Below, piece after piece: positions 35,006 through 44,274 of a DNA stretch of 64,000 bases. Position 1 is the stretch's first letter, and the number at the start of each line of letters is the position of its first letter. The position numbers and the translations under genes were made by a program. Source of the DNA: Geodermatophilus sabuli (GTDB taxonomy: Bacteria > Actinomycetota > Actinomycetes > Mycobacteriales > Geodermatophilaceae); contig NZ_OBDO01000006.1 of the NCBI RefSeq assembly GCF_900215145.1, positions 124,001-188,000 on the forward strand, in the 5' to 3' direction. The notes under the pieces were generated by a model, which had not been told where the DNA came from, ran no database searches, and worked only from the letters and a program-made list of their open reading frames with translations.

Positions 35006-35044
35006 AGCCGCGCCCGAGCCGGCTTGCGACGAAGGAGCAGACAA

Positions 35045-35962
35045 GTGCGCGTGTTGTTCGTCAGTCCCATGGCCTACGGGTCGAACCAGGCCGTGGACGC
35101 GCTGGGCCACGGCCTGGAGAGCCGGCTCGCCGCCGACGGCATCGAGTGCCGGCTGAGCTTCCCGGACTTCCGCGGGGAGAACTGGATCGACGGCTACGGC
35201 CGGGCGGTCCGGGCCGGCGCGGACGCCGGGGTCGACGTCATCGTGGTCTGGGTCATCGACGCGGCGGAGCCCGCCGAGGCGGTCGCCTACGCCCGCAGCA
35301 AGGGCGTCAAGGTCGTCACCCTCGAGAAGCCGAGGTACCCGGTGGACGCCTCAGTCGTCTACCCCAACTTCAACCACGGCGTCTACATGGCCGAGTCCCT
35401 GGCCGGGATGCTGCACCCCGGGGCCGAGGTGGCCGTCGTCGGCGGCCCGGACGTCGTCGACGACATCGAGCTCATGCTCGGCATCACCCACGGCGTGCAG
35501 TGGGCGGGGCTGCGGCTGGTCAACGACCCCGAGGACCCGCGCTACAAGAACACCACCGACGTCGCCGAGGGCGGCCGGGAGAAGACGGCGAACATCCTCG
35601 CCGACTTCCCGAAGCTCGACGGGCTCATCCCGTACAACGACGAGACCATGCTCGGCGCCGTCCAGGCGCTCGAGGAGGCCGGTCGGCTCGGCGAGGTCAC
35701 GATGGTCTCCCGCAACGGCACCCCGAAGGCCGTCGACCTCATCCGCCGCGGCGTCCACCACGGCACCTGGGACCCCGACATCCCGGGCATCGGTACGGCC
35801 GTCGGCGACCTGCTCGCCCGGCACCTGGTGCACGGCGAGCCGCTGGACGGCCAGGTCTTCGTCAGCCCGATCGGCCGCATGATCACGGCCGACACGATCG
35901 ATGCCTGGGTTCCGTGGGAGCAGCGGGTCACCTACAACGAGCTCAAGGAGCTCGACACGTGA
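35045..35962 (+). CDS. Signal-less sugar-binding-domain protein, second of tandem pair
   Basis: 305 residues from GTG 35045, with GAAGGAG 7 nt upstream. Same layout as its neighbour: VRVLFVSPMAYGSNQAVDAL, VVYPNFNHGVYMAESLAGML, VAVVGGPDVVDDIEL, IPYNDETMLGAVQAL and a shared C-terminal SPIGRMITADTIDAWVPWEQ. The motif PYNDE(S/T)MLG and the ending DAWxPWEQRV are common to both and may mark the ligand site. Again no signal peptide. The stop overlaps the next start by 4 nt (GTGA), tying it to the NmrA-like gene. Function unknown. Confidence 0.7.
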   Translation: MRVLFVSPMAYGSNQAVDALGHGLESRLAADGIECRLSFPDFRGENWIDGYGRAVRAGADAGVDVIVVWVIDAAEPAEAVAYARSKGVKVVTLEKPRYPVDASVVYPNFNHGVYMAESLAGMLHPGAEVAVVGGPDVVDDIELMLGITHGVQWAGLRLVNDPEDPRYKNTTDVAEGGREKTANILADFPKLDGLIPYNDETMLGAVQALEEAGRLGEVTMVSRNGTPKAVDLIRRGVHHGTWDPDIPGIGTAVGDLLARHLVHGEPLDGQVFVSPIGRMITADTIDAWVPWEQRVTYNELKELDT

Positions 35963-36843
35963 GCGACGGCCGGATCCTGGTCATCGGCGGCACCGGAGCC
36001 ACCGGCAGCGAGGCGGTCCGCCATCTCGTGCAGCGGAGCCTGCCGGTGCGGGTCGTCAGCCGCGACCCGTCGCGAGCGGTGGAGAACCCGGCGCTGCGGG
36101 GTGCCGAGCTCGTGGCCGGCGACTCCTCTCGGCCGGAGACGCTGGCCGAGGCCTTCCGGGACGTCGAGAAGCTCTACCTGGTCCCGCCCACGCACCCGGG
36201 CTGGGACGAGACGCAGTCCGCGATGATCGACATGGCGGCCGCCGCAGGTGTGCGGCACGCGGCCAAGCTCTCGGTCTTCGGGGCCGACCCCGCCGAGCCG
36301 TCGCTGATCCTGCGTTTCCACCACCGCGGCGAGCAGGAGATCCAGCGCCGGGGGATCGGGTTCACCCACATCCGGGCGAACTCCTTCTTCCAGAACGTGC
36401 TGCTGCTCGACGCCCCGGCGATCAAGGCCCAGTCCGCCTTCTACTCCTGCGTGGGCGATGCCCGGTTCGCCAAGGTCGACGCCCGCGACATCGGCGAGGT
36501 GGTGGCGACGGTGCTCAGCGAGCCCGGCCACGAGAACCGGACCTACGAGCTCACCGGGCCCGACCCGCTGACCTACGACGACATCGCGGCCGAACTCAGC
36601 CGTGCGCTCGGGCGCGAGATCCGGTACGTGGACATGCCGCCGGACGACTACGCCGCCCTGCTGATCTCGGTCGGCGTCCCGCAGTGGCTGGCTGAGGAGT
36701 TCGCGACCCTCTACGGACGCGGCAAGCAGCGCGCCGGCGCCAGCGCCCGGGTCACCAGCACGGTCGAGGACCTCCTGGGGCGGCCGCCCCGGTCATTCGC
36801 CGACTGGGCCCGGGAGCACGCCGACGTGCTCCGCGCGGCCTGA
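35959..36843 (+). CDS. NmrA-like NAD(P)-binding protein, first of tandem pair
   Basis: 294 residues from GTG 35959, coupled to the previous gene. The atypical-SDR Rossmann motif ILVIGGTGATGSEAVRHLV is followed by LVPPTHPGWDETQSAM and HIRANSFFQNVLLL, typical of the NmrA/HSCARG group. These proteins sense the NAD(P) redox state or reduce quinones or small ketones. The usual SDR Tyr-x3-Lys is not evident, which fits NmrA. A second copy follows 61 nt downstream. Confidence 0.8.
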   Translation: MSDGRILVIGGTGATGSEAVRHLVQRSLPVRVVSRDPSRAVENPALRGAELVAGDSSRPETLAEAFRDVEKLYLVPPTHPGWDETQSAMIDMAAAAGVRHAAKLSVFGADPAEPSLILRFHHRGEQEIQRRGIGFTHIRANSFFQNVLLLDAPAIKAQSAFYSCVGDARFAKVDARDIGEVVATVLSEPGHENRTYELTGPDPLTYDDIAAELSRALGREIRYVDMPPDDYAALLISVGVPQWLAEEFATLYGRGKQRAGASARVTSTVEDLLGRPPRSFADWAREHADVLRAA

Positions 36844-36904
36844 CTCCCCACCTCATCGCTCCTGCCTGCGCGCTGCGACCCGACACTCCTCGAACGGAAG
36901 ATCA

Positions 36905-37789
36905 ATGACGACGACCCCGCACGTCCTGGTCATCGGCGGCACCGGCGGCACCGGCAGCGAGGCGGTGCAGCAGCTGCTCCGGCGCGGCGCGGAGGTGCGC
37001 GTCGCCACCCGCGATCCCGAGCGGGCCCGCACACTGCCCGCGCTCGCCGGCGCCGAGGTGATCGCGGGCGACTCCGCGGTGCCGGAGACACTGGCACCCG
37101 CGCTGGCGGGCGTCGACAAGGTCTACTACGTCCCGCCCACCCTCCCGGGCTGGGACGAGGTGCAGTCGGCAACCGTGGCGCTGGCGGCCGACGCCGGGGT
37201 CCGGCACTTCGTGAAGATGTCCGCGATCGGGGTCGCTGCCGACGAGCCGTCGATGAGCCTGAGCTTCCACTGGAAGGGTGAGCAGGAGGTCCAGCGGTCG
37301 GGGATGGCCTGGACGCACATCCGCCCCAGCTCCTTCTTCCAGAACGTGCTCCTGCTCGACGTCCCGTCCCTGCGAGACGAGGGCCGGTTCTACGCCCCGC
37401 TGGGCGACGCCCGGGTGGCCAAGCTCGACACCCGGGACATCGGTGAGGTCGTCGCCGTGGTGCTGACCGAGCCGGGGCACGAGGGGGCGGCCTACGAGCT
37501 GACCGGACCGGCCGCGGTGACCTACTCGGAGATGGCCGACGTCCTCAGCGAGGCGCTCGACCGGCGGATCGAGTACGTGGACCTGACCGCGGATGAGTAC
37601 GAGGCCCACCTCGTCGCGACCGGATGGCCGGAGTGGGTCGCCGTCGAGTTCGCCTCGATCTACGGCCGCGGCTTCTACCGGGCCGGCGGCAGCAGCTTTG
37701 TGACGACGACGGTCGAGGACCTACTGGACCGTGCGCCCCGCTCCTTCGCCGACTTCGCCGCCGACCACGCTCACGTGATCCGCGGCTGA
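36905..37789 (+). CDS. NmrA-like NAD(P)-binding protein, second of tandem pair
   Basis: 294 residues, the same length as and clearly similar to its neighbour: VLVIGGTGGTGSEAVQQLL, VPPTLPGWDEVQSATV, HIRPSSFFQNVLLLDVPSL and FADHAHV at the end. The pair and the two binding-domain proteins upstream form a four-gene operon made of two duplicated gene types. A role as NAD(P)-linked reductases or sensors is likely; the substrate is unknown. Confidence 0.8.
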   Translation: MTTTPHVLVIGGTGGTGSEAVQQLLRRGAEVRVATRDPERARTLPALAGAEVIAGDSAVPETLAPALAGVDKVYYVPPTLPGWDEVQSATVALAADAGVRHFVKMSAIGVAADEPSMSLSFHWKGEQEVQRSGMAWTHIRPSSFFQNVLLLDVPSLRDEGRFYAPLGDARVAKLDTRDIGEVVAVVLTEPGHEGAAYELTGPAAVTYSEMADVLSEALDRRIEYVDLTADEYEAHLVATGWPEWVAVEFASIYGRGFYRAGGSSFVTTTVEDLLDRAPRSFADFAADHAHVIRG

Positions 37790-37825
37790 CGGTCTGCGCA
37801 CTCCCGTCCCGCCGCGTTCCCGTCC

Positions 37826-38821
37826 TCAGTTCTCCCACAGGGAGGGGGCGAGGGCGGCGAGGGCGCGGGACGGGCTGGGCCGGCCGAGCTCTCCAGCCAG
37901 CCAGAGACTGGTGCGGGCGAGGGCGGTCAGGTCCACACCGGTGTCGATGCCGAGGCCGGACAGCTGCCAGACGAGGTCTTCGGTGGGCAGGTTGCCGGTG
38001 GCGCTGCCGGCGTAGGGGCAGCCGCCGAGCCCGCCGGCGGAGGCGTCCACGGTGGTGACGCCGTGCTGGAGGGCGGTCAGCGTGTTGGCCAGCGCCTGCC
38101 CGTAGGTGTCGTGGAAGTGGACGGCGAGCCGATCGACGCCCAGCCCACCGCGCCCGAGCAGGTCCAGCAGGGCGGCGACCTGGCCAGGGGTACCGACGCC
38201 GATGGTGTCACCGAGGCTGATCTCGGTGCAGCCGAGCTCGGCCAGCCGCAGCGCGACCTCCGTGACCTGCTCGAGCGGGACCGCGCCCTCCCAGGGGTCG
38301 CCGAAGCACATGGAGACGTACCCGCGCACGGGCAGCCCGGCGGAGCGGGCCTGCGCGACGACGGGGGCGAACACCTCCAGCGACTCGGCGACGCTGCGGT
38401 TCAGGTTGCGCTGCGCGAACGACTCGGTGGCCGAGGCGAACACCGCCACCTCGCGCGCACCCGCTGCGACGGCGCGCTCGAGGCCCTTCTCGTTGGGGAC
38501 GAGCACGGGGGCGCGCGGGGGCTGGTCGTCGCCGAGCAGCCCGAGCAGCTCCTCGGCGTCGCCGAGCTGGGGGATCCACCGTCGCGGCACGAAACTGGTC
38601 AGCTCCACCGTGCGCAGACCCGCGGCGACCAGCCGGCGCACGAACTCCGCCTTCACCGCGACGGGCACGACAGCCGACTCGTTCTGCAGCCCGTCGCGCG
38701 GGCCCACTTCGTAGATCTCGACCCGGTCGGGCAGGCCGGGCAGCCGCGTCCTCGCGGCCCCCCGTACGGACGGGCCGTTCTCAGGGGCTTCCACCACGCT
38801 CACCTCCACCTGCGGGTCCAC
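37826..38821 (-). CDS. Hydroxymethylglutaryl-CoA-lyase-like enzyme
   Basis: 331 residues from GTG 38821; a GTG at 38797 with GGAGG just upstream is an equally good start. HMGL-family TIM barrel: VEIYEVGPRDGLQNE with the catalytic Arg-Asp, TSFVPRRWIPQL, VSMCFGDPWEG, HFHDTYGQALAN with metal-binding histidines, and the signature SAGGLGGCPYAGSATGN with the catalytic Cys. It cleaves HMG-CoA or a related 3-hydroxyacyl-CoA to acetyl-CoA and a keto product. It is convergent to the NmrA operon and could finish breakdown of a branched carbon skeleton. Confidence 0.85.
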   Translation of the reverse strand: MDPQVEVSVVEAPENGPSVRGAARTRLPGLPDRVEIYEVGPRDGLQNESAVVPVAVKAEFVRRLVAAGLRTVELTSFVPRRWIPQLGDAEELLGLLGDDQPPRAPVLVPNEKGLERAVAAGAREVAVFASATESFAQRNLNRSVAESLEVFAPVVAQARSAGLPVRGYVSMCFGDPWEGAVPLEQVTEVALRLAELGCTEISLGDTIGVGTPGQVAALLDLLGRGGLGVDRLAVHFHDTYGQALANTLTALQHGVTTVDASAGGLGGCPYAGSATGNLPTEDLVWQLSGLGIDTGVDLTALARTSLWLAGELGRPSPSRALAALAPSLWEN

Positions 38822-39319
38822 GGTCCGGTGGGCCGGCGGTCATCGACTGCGCGGCACGTTAACGCACGTTCACGTCGCCGTGGCGCATCCGGTGTGTGAC
38901 CCGGTCACCCGGGGTCGGGCTACGCCCGGCCGCGCCCTCTGCCCATGGTCACCGCGCTCAGCAGAGGAGCGACCCGGGAGGAACCGGGGTGCTGAGCGCG
39001 ATCTCCGTGGCTGTGTGCAGCACCCGCGGTGACGGCCTCGGTGAGGGAGTCCAACAGCTCCACGTCGAGGGCGCCGACCCGGCCGTGCTCGATGCGCAGG
39101 GCAGCAACCTCATCCCGATCCTCGGCGATCAGCATCGGGCCATCATCCAGTCAGGGGGATGTGGTCCCGGACGACGGGAGTTCCCGCAGGATCGGCCTGA
39201 CGAAGGTCAACCACTTCCGGCAATCGCCGTCGATCGGAGGGGACGCTGTGGCGAGCACCCCGTCGGCGGCGACGAGCGGCGACAGCCGAGAGCCCGGCCA
39301 GCAACCGGCGCGCTCAACC
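38822..39319. other. Intergenic before the central scar
   Basis: No gene can be supported. A minus-strand stretch at 38920-39135 (MLIAEDRDEVAALRIEHGRV) looks protein-like but short and unrecognised; it could be the decayed end of a gene cut by the scar. Confidence 0.3.
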
Positions 39320-39364
39320 CGCCCGGGCGCGGAAGGGCAATACAGCAACCGGTACAGCAACGCG
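39320..39364 (+). repeat. Scar arm, copy 2 (tandem ACAGCAAC)
   Basis: CGCCCGGGCGCGG, a short spacer, then two ACAGCAAC units around CGGT and a final GCG, as in copies 1 and 3. It lies 98 nt before the second tRNA-Pro fragment. Confidence 0.6.
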
Positions 39365-39462
39365 ATCGGAACGGCGGCGAATCGGACCGGACCTCGACGG
39401 ATGTCGTTCGCCGTCGAGCTGCGCAGACAAGACACGCGCGATCCGTGGCGAACGCCCCGAAC

Positions 39463-39524
39463 GTGACTGGGGGTCAAGGGGTCGCAGGTTCACATCCTGT
39501 CAGCCCGACAGCGGGAAACCGCAG
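39463..39524 (+). repeat. tRNA-Pro 3'-half fragment, att-like direct repeat copy 2
   Basis: Identical to copy 1 except for one base in the T-loop (TTCACAT instead of TTCAAAT), which would harm tRNA folding. No 5' half precedes it. It separates segment A from segment B and suggests that two elements inserted in series at the same tRNA-derived site. Confidence 0.75.
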
Positions 39525-39527
39525 CTC

Positions 39528-39560
39528 GGGGGCCGTGTCCGGAGACTCCGGCACGGCCCC
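39528..39560 (+). terminator. GC hairpin after tRNA-Pro fragment, copy 2
   Basis: GGGGCCGTG pairs with CACGGCCCC and inner CCGGAG with CTCCGG. It is the counterpart of the hairpins at 1794 and 52896, with small changes. The IclR gene 3' of it therefore starts a new unit. Confidence 0.6.
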
Positions 39561-39763
39561 TGTCCGCTGGGCGGGGCAGGCGCTCGTTCTCCAGCCGCCG
39601 GTCCCCACGCCGGACACGGCACGGACGGTGAGTCGTTCGTCGATCCTGCGGCATCGGCGTCTCACGTACGCAGGTCCGTGCGGACGGGAGCGCGCCCAGG
39701 CGGCTCGGCTGCGCGGTCGTGTCGCCCGTCCGCAGCTGGTGGCCTCGACAGCCCGGCTACGGC

Positions 39764-39769
39764 TACCTT
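39764..39769 (+). promoter_or_regulatory. -10-like element, probable leaderless promoter of IclR gene
   Basis: TACCTT ends 6 nt before the ATG at 39776 and no ribosome-binding site is present. A matching -35 is not clear. Confidence 0.35.
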
Positions 39770-39775
39770 TTCGCC

Positions 39776-40558
39776 ATGCAGGACAGTCGCACTCCGCGGG
39801 ACAACTCTGTGCAGTCCGTGGATCGAGCGATATCGATCCTCCAGGTGCTCGCCCGCCGTGGCAGCGCCAGCGTCACGGAAATCGCCGGCGTCCTGGGCCT
39901 GCACAAGTCGACCGTGTTCCGACTGCTCGCCACCCTGGACGCGCGCGGGCTGGTCGAGCAGAACGCCGAGCGCGGTAGGTATCAGCTCGGCTACGGGGTG
40001 GTGCAGCTGGCTGCGGGCGCGACGAGGACCGGCCACCTCTCCCTGCTCGAGCTCACAGTCTGTCGGGAACTCGCGGAGACGGTGGGCGAGACGGTCAACG
40101 TGGCGGTGCGCGACGGTCGGTGGGTCGTCAGCGTCGACCAGGTGATCGGCGCCGCGGCGGTGACGACCGTGAACTGGGTGGGGCAGCGCAGCCCCATGCA
40201 CGCGACCTCGGCCGGCAAGGTGTTCCTGGCGCACATGCCGCCCGACCAGGTGGACGCCGTGCTCGCCGAGGACCTGGAGAGGTACACCCCGCACACCATG
40301 GTGGACCCGATCGTCCTCAGGGAGCAGCTCGGGCTCGTCCGGGAGCGGGGCTACGCCTCCACGAGCGAGGAGCACGAGATGGGCCTGGCGGCCGTCGCGG
40401 CTCCGATCCGCTCCATCGACGGCGGTGTGGTCGCCTCCGTCACGGTCTCCGGGCCCACGTTCCGGGTCAACGAGGACACGATCCCGGGCCTGGCCAAACA
40501 CGTCCTCGCGGCGGCTGACGAGATCTCGCAGCGCAACGGCCATCCCAAGCGCGGCTGA
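39776..40558 (+). CDS. IclR-family regulator
   Basis: 260 residues from ATG 39776. The N-terminal winged HTH is VQSVDRAISILQVLARRGSA, then VTEIAGVLGLHKSTVFRLLA; the effector domain has HATSAGKVFLAHMP and the C-terminal GGVVASVTVSGPTFRV. It is the first gene of segment B and is convergent to the reductase gene. IclR proteins commonly control adjacent catabolic operons in response to the substrate; here the betaine/DMSP-like module is the likely target. Confidence 0.85.
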   Translation: MQDSRTPRDNSVQSVDRAISILQVLARRGSASVTEIAGVLGLHKSTVFRLLATLDARGLVEQNAERGRYQLGYGVVQLAAGATRTGHLSLLELTVCRELAETVGETVNVAVRDGRWVVSVDQVIGAAAVTTVNWVGQRSPMHATSAGKVFLAHMPPDQVDAVLAEDLERYTPHTMVDPIVLREQLGLVRERGYASTSEEHEMGLAAVAAPIRSIDGGVVASVTVSGPTFRVNEDTIPGLAKHVLAAADEISQRNGHPKRG

Positions 40559-40714
40559 CGGGGCGGCGCGCAGCCCGTCGCGCGCTCGTCCGTCGCTGGG
40601 GCCGGCGATGGGCTGCCATCCCGCGTCACGCCGTCCCCCGCGGACGGCGGGCCCGCGGCCGCCGTCGTGCCGGGTGGCCCGCGCTGGGCCGGTCGCCGGA
40701 CGAGCACGAGTGGG

Positions 40715-41899
40715 TCAGGCGTCGATCCGGAGGTCACTGAGCGGCTTCGAGCAGCAGATGAGCAGCTTGTGCTGCGCGATCTCGCGCGGCCGGATCCCGC
40801 CCTGGTGCTGCATGTCCACCGTGCCGGAGAGCACGGTCGTCTTGCAGGTGCCGCACATGCCCTGGCCGCAGGACGAGGGAGGGGTCAAGCCGGCCTCGTA
40901 CGCGGCGTCCAGGACGTTCTGGTCGGCACCGCAGCGGAACGTGCGACCGCTGCGGACGAACTCGACGGAGAACTCGGCGGTCTGCGCTCCAGCGCTCGGG
41001 GGCTGGGACTCGTCCGGCCCATCGGTGTCCGCGCGAGCCGGAGACTCCTCGACCGTGAGGTCTTCGAAGGAGAAGGACTCCTCGTGGTAGCGCGCCATGT
41101 CGAAGCCCGCCGTGACGAGCATCCGGCGGACCGCGGCCATGTACGGGGTGGGTCCGCAGCAGAACACGTCGCGCTCGTGGAGGTCGGGCGCGAGGACCCG
41201 CAGCATCTCGCCGCTCAGGAAGCCCCGCAGCCCGACCCACGGCTCCCGAGGGGAGTCCCGCTCGCAGATGTGGGCGACGCGGATGGTCGGGGCCGTGCTC
41301 GCCATCACGTCGAGCTCACGCCGGAAGATGATGTCGGACGGCGTCCGCGCACTGTGCACGAACAGGACGTCGGTGTCCGAGCCGAGGTCGTACAGCGTGC
41401 GCGTCATGGACATGAGCGGGGTGACGCCGCTGCCTGCCGACAGGAACAGATACTTGCCTGCGGGATGGCGGGCGGGCGAGAAGAGCCCGAACGGTCCGTC
41501 GGCCGATACGCGCTGGCCAGGGCCCATGGTGTCGTGCAGCCAGTTGGAGACGAGCCCTCCGGGTTGTCGTTTGACCGTGATCCCGATCAGATGGGGCCGC
41601 GTCGGTGGCGTGGAGATCGTGTAGCACCGGTCGACCGCGCGGCCGCCGATCTGCAGTCGCAGGGTGATGAACTGGCCGGGGTCGTAGTGGAACAGCGCGG
41701 GGTCTTCGGACTCGAACAGGAACGTCTTGACGTCGTGGGTGACGTCGAGGACCTGCCGGCACACGAGCGTGGAGTCGTCCGTCTCTCCCCAGACCGGGAG
41801 CACGGACGGGTGGGCCGTCAGACCGACGTGCCCACCAGCGGGGGCCGGCGCCGGCGGGCCTGCATCCAGTACCGCCACGGGACTGGGGGGCGCGGTCAT
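40715..41899 (-). CDS. GbcB-like hybrid reductase (FAD, NAD, 2Fe-2S)
   Basis: 394 residues. In order: an FAD barrel with DRCYTISTPPTRP, an NAD domain with LSAGSGVTPLMSMTRTL and CCGPTPYMAAVRRML, then a linker of about 40 residues and a 2Fe-2S domain with Cys344, Cys349, Cys352 and Cys382. The layout and length match the reductase of glycine betaine monooxygenase (GbcB) and related Rieske reductases. Its oxygenase partner is encoded at 42923-44185, on the same strand but separated by an IclR gene. Cytosolic. Confidence 0.85.
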   Translation of the reverse strand: MTAPPSPVAVLDAGPPAPAPAGGHVGLTAHPSVLPVWGETDDSTLVCRQVLDVTHDVKTFLFESEDPALFHYDPGQFITLRLQIGGRAVDRCYTISTPPTRPHLIGITVKRQPGGLVSNWLHDTMGPGQRVSADGPFGLFSPARHPAGKYLFLSAGSGVTPLMSMTRTLYDLGSDTDVLFVHSARTPSDIIFRRELDVMASTAPTIRVAHICERDSPREPWVGLRGFLSGEMLRVLAPDLHERDVFCCGPTPYMAAVRRMLVTAGFDMARYHEESFSFEDLTVEESPARADTDGPDESQPPSAGAQTAEFSVEFVRSGRTFRCGADQNVLDAAYEAGLTPPSSCGQGMCGTCKTTVLSGTVDMQHQGGIRPREIAQHKLLICCSKPLSDLRIDA

Positions 41900-42021
41900 C
41901 GGGAAGCCTCTCGACGTGCTGGCTCGGGTACCGGGTGTGTCGGCCGGCGACGGGCTGGGTGGGCAGGGGCGGGTCCAGGCCCGGGTCGGGCCGCCGCGCG
42001 GCAGGGCCGCTCGGCGTCGGG

Positions 42022-42879
42022 TCAGAGGGCCCGGGCGCGCTCCCGCCCCTGATGGAGTGCTGACTCGATGCGGCCGGCCGCGTGCGCCAGGACGTCGGCC
42101 GCTCGTCGCGCCCGGCGCCCGTCGAGTCGCTGCGTGGGGCCGCTGACGGTGAGCACGCCGACGAGCTCGCCGGCCGGCCCGTGGATGCCCGTCGCGACGC
42201 CCGACAGGCCTTCTTCCGCCTCGTCCATGGAGAGGGCGTGCCCTCGCTCGCGGACGCGGCGGAGGTCGATGCGCAGCTCGTCGGCCGTCGTGATCGTCGC
42301 GGGGGTCAGACGGACGAGCGGATCGCGGAGGAAGCGCTCGAGCTGCTCGTCGTCGAACGTGGCGAGCAGCACCTTCCCGCTCGCGCTGGCGTGCAGCGGG
42401 AACCGCTGCCCGACCCAGGATCCCGGTCGGAGGTGGTGGGGTGCGTCGACCTGGTGCACCAGGTCCAGGCCTCCGTCGGGGGCCACGACGCTCAGCGTCC
42501 CGGTCTCCCTGACCGCGGCAACCAGCTCACCGAGAACCGGGCGAGCTGCCTCCAGGAGGAGGAGCCCTTTCTCGGTGTTCCGGGCCAGGCGCAGCAGCTC
42601 CGGCCCCAGGAGCACCCGGTCGTCACCTGCGACCCGGAGGAGGAAGCCCTCCTGTTCCAGCGTCTGGATCATCCGGAGCGCCGTGGCCCGCGGGAGCCCG
42701 GCAGCCCGGGCCAGCGACGAGACGTTCGCCTTGTGGTCGTCGGCCGTCGCGCGGAGGAGGGTGATCGCCTTCCTGACCGATTGGTTGAGCTTGGCTCCCT
42801 CGTCACCGGTCGTCGTGCGGCCACGAGGTCCCGGGCCCGGCAGCGCCGATGGCCTCGTCCGGCCTTCCGTCTCGTCCAT
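42022..42879 (-). CDS. IclR-family regulator, second in segment B
   Basis: 285 residues from ATG 42879 with AGGTGGG upstream; the longer frame to 42975 would overlap the Rieske gene. HTH: SVRKAITLLRATADDHKANV and SSLARAAGLPRATALRMIQT. Effector domain: PLHASASGKVLLATF and GVLTVSGPTQRL. A charged ~35-residue extension precedes the HTH. It lies between the Rieske and reductase genes and probably regulates them; a nested inverted repeat at 44275-44312 is a candidate operator. Confidence 0.85.
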   Translation of the reverse strand: MDETEGRTRPSALPGPGPRGRTTTGDEGAKLNQSVRKAITLLRATADDHKANVSSLARAAGLPRATALRMIQTLEQEGFLLRVAGDDRVLLGPELLRLARNTEKGLLLLEAARPVLGELVAAVRETGTLSVVAPDGGLDLVHQVDAPHHLRPGSWVGQRFPLHASASGKVLLATFDDEQLERFLRDPLVRLTPATITTADELRIDLRRVRERGHALSMDEAEEGLSGVATGIHGPAGELVGVLTVSGPTQRLDGRRARRAADVLAHAAGRIESALHQGRERARAL

Positions 42880-42922
42880 GTCCCACCTCTGCGGTTCTGC
42901 GGCCTCGACCGTCGATGTGTCC

Positions 42923-44185
42923 CTAGCGGGACAGGTGAGCGGCCAGCCGGGAGACGTACCAGGTGACGAAGGCATCGACGTCCCCTTCGACCGTCGAGTA
43001 CGGGCCCGGCCGGTAGCCGGGGTCTTCGACGCCCTTCTGGGTGCGGGCCACCAGGGTCCCGTCCTGCTGGTTCGTCGCCTGCCAGACCCTGGTCAGGGTG
43101 GCCACGTCGTAGTCCACGCCCTCCACCGCGTCCGGGTGGACCAGCCAGGTCGTCCGCAGGAGGGTCCGGTCCGGGGCGAGCGGCAGCACGGAGAACACCA
43201 CCGCGTGGTCGGCCAGCAGGTGGAACCACGAGTTCGGCTGCACGTGCAGGGACAGGTCACCGAACTGGTCCGAGGTCATGGACCCCATGAGCCTGCTGCA
43301 CACCGACTCGCCGTTCGTGTTGAACGACTTCCCGGCACCGTCGAGCGGGGCGTGGGAGAGCTGGAACCCCGTGGCGCGGGTGTCGAGTTCCCGAGCTCCC
43401 TCGACGGGGAAGCCCTGCCGGACGCACGCCGACCGGAGTGCGGCAGCGGCCTCGACGTAGCGCTGGTGGACCGGCCGCAGCCGCGGCGGGACGTCCTCGG
43501 CGGTGTAGCCGAACAGGGGGAAGTAGGCGCTCACCAGCTCGGGGTGGCCGTCGCAGTGGTAGCACTCACGGTTGTTCTCCATGACGAGCTTCCAGTTGCC
43601 GGTCTCGACGATGTCGATCTGGTGGGCGACCTTCGCCTGGCGCAGCCCGTACGGGGCCAGGAAGGGCTCGATGCGCGCGGCGACCTCGTCGAAGTCGGCC
43701 GGTGGGTCATCGGCGAGGCACAGGAACACCAGACCGCCGATGCTGCGCACCTGGACCGGCCTGAGGCTGAAGCAGCTGCGGTCGAACGAGGCCGGCTGGT
43801 TGTCGGCGTGCATCAGTCGACCGTCGACGCCGTAGGTCCAGTGGTGGTAGGGGCAGACGAGGTTCCCCACGCTGCCCCGCGGCTCGTCGAGCAGCCGCGA
43901 TCCCCGGTGCCGGCACACGTTGTGGAAGGCGCGCAGCTCTTCGTCGTCGTCCCGGACGATGATGACGGAGTAGCTGCCCACCGCGACGGTGACGAAGTCG
44001 CCCGGTTCAGGGAGTTCCGCCTCAGCGGCCGCGAAGAGCCAGTGCCTGGCGAAGATCGCGCTCAGGTCCAGGTCGAAGACCTCCTGGCTCGTGTAGAAGG
44101 GCGCCTCCAGGCTGTACCCGGGAGCACGACGCTCCACCAGGTCGACCAGGTCGTGTCCGGTGGGGCGCTCGAGGTGGATGGTCAT
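42923..44185 (-). CDS. GbcA-like Rieske oxygenase (quaternary amine demethylase type)
   Basis: 420 residues. Rieske ligands Cys91, His93, Cys111 and His114 (CRHRG...CPYHHW). The catalytic region VMENNRECYHCDGHPELVSA carries the mononuclear-iron histidines 210 and 214 and is characteristic of the choline monooxygenase/GbcA branch. These enzymes oxidatively demethylate glycine betaine, stachydrine or carnitine-like substrates. The GbcB-like reductase, a BCCT transporter and a DgcA-like flavoenzyme in the same segment support a methylated quaternary amine as substrate. Confidence 0.85.
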   Translation of the reverse strand: MTIHLERPTGHDLVDLVERRAPGYSLEAPFYTSQEVFDLDLSAIFARHWLFAAAEAELPEPGDFVTVAVGSYSVIIVRDDDEELRAFHNVCRHRGSRLLDEPRGSVGNLVCPYHHWTYGVDGRLMHADNQPASFDRSCFSLRPVQVRSIGGLVFLCLADDPPADFDEVAARIEPFLAPYGLRQAKVAHQIDIVETGNWKLVMENNRECYHCDGHPELVSAYFPLFGYTAEDVPPRLRPVHQRYVEAAAALRSACVRQGFPVEGARELDTRATGFQLSHAPLDGAGKSFNTNGESVCSRLMGSMTSDQFGDLSLHVQPNSWFHLLADHAVVFSVLPLAPDRTLLRTTWLVHPDAVEGVDYDVATLTRVWQATNQQDGTLVARTQKGVEDPGYRPGPYSTVEGDVDAFVTWYVSRLAAHLSR

Positions 44186-44274
44186 GGTGCGTCTCCTGGG
44201 TGGAGGGGACGAGCTCGCTGATCGCGGTGCTGGCGCGGCGTCGGCCGGCTCGGTCTGCAGCCGGCGCTGGGGTG

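Noticed and set aside
34091..35962. Substrate-binding proteins of a sugar ABC transporter
   Set aside because: Neither has a signal peptide or lipobox and no permease or ATPase gene is near.
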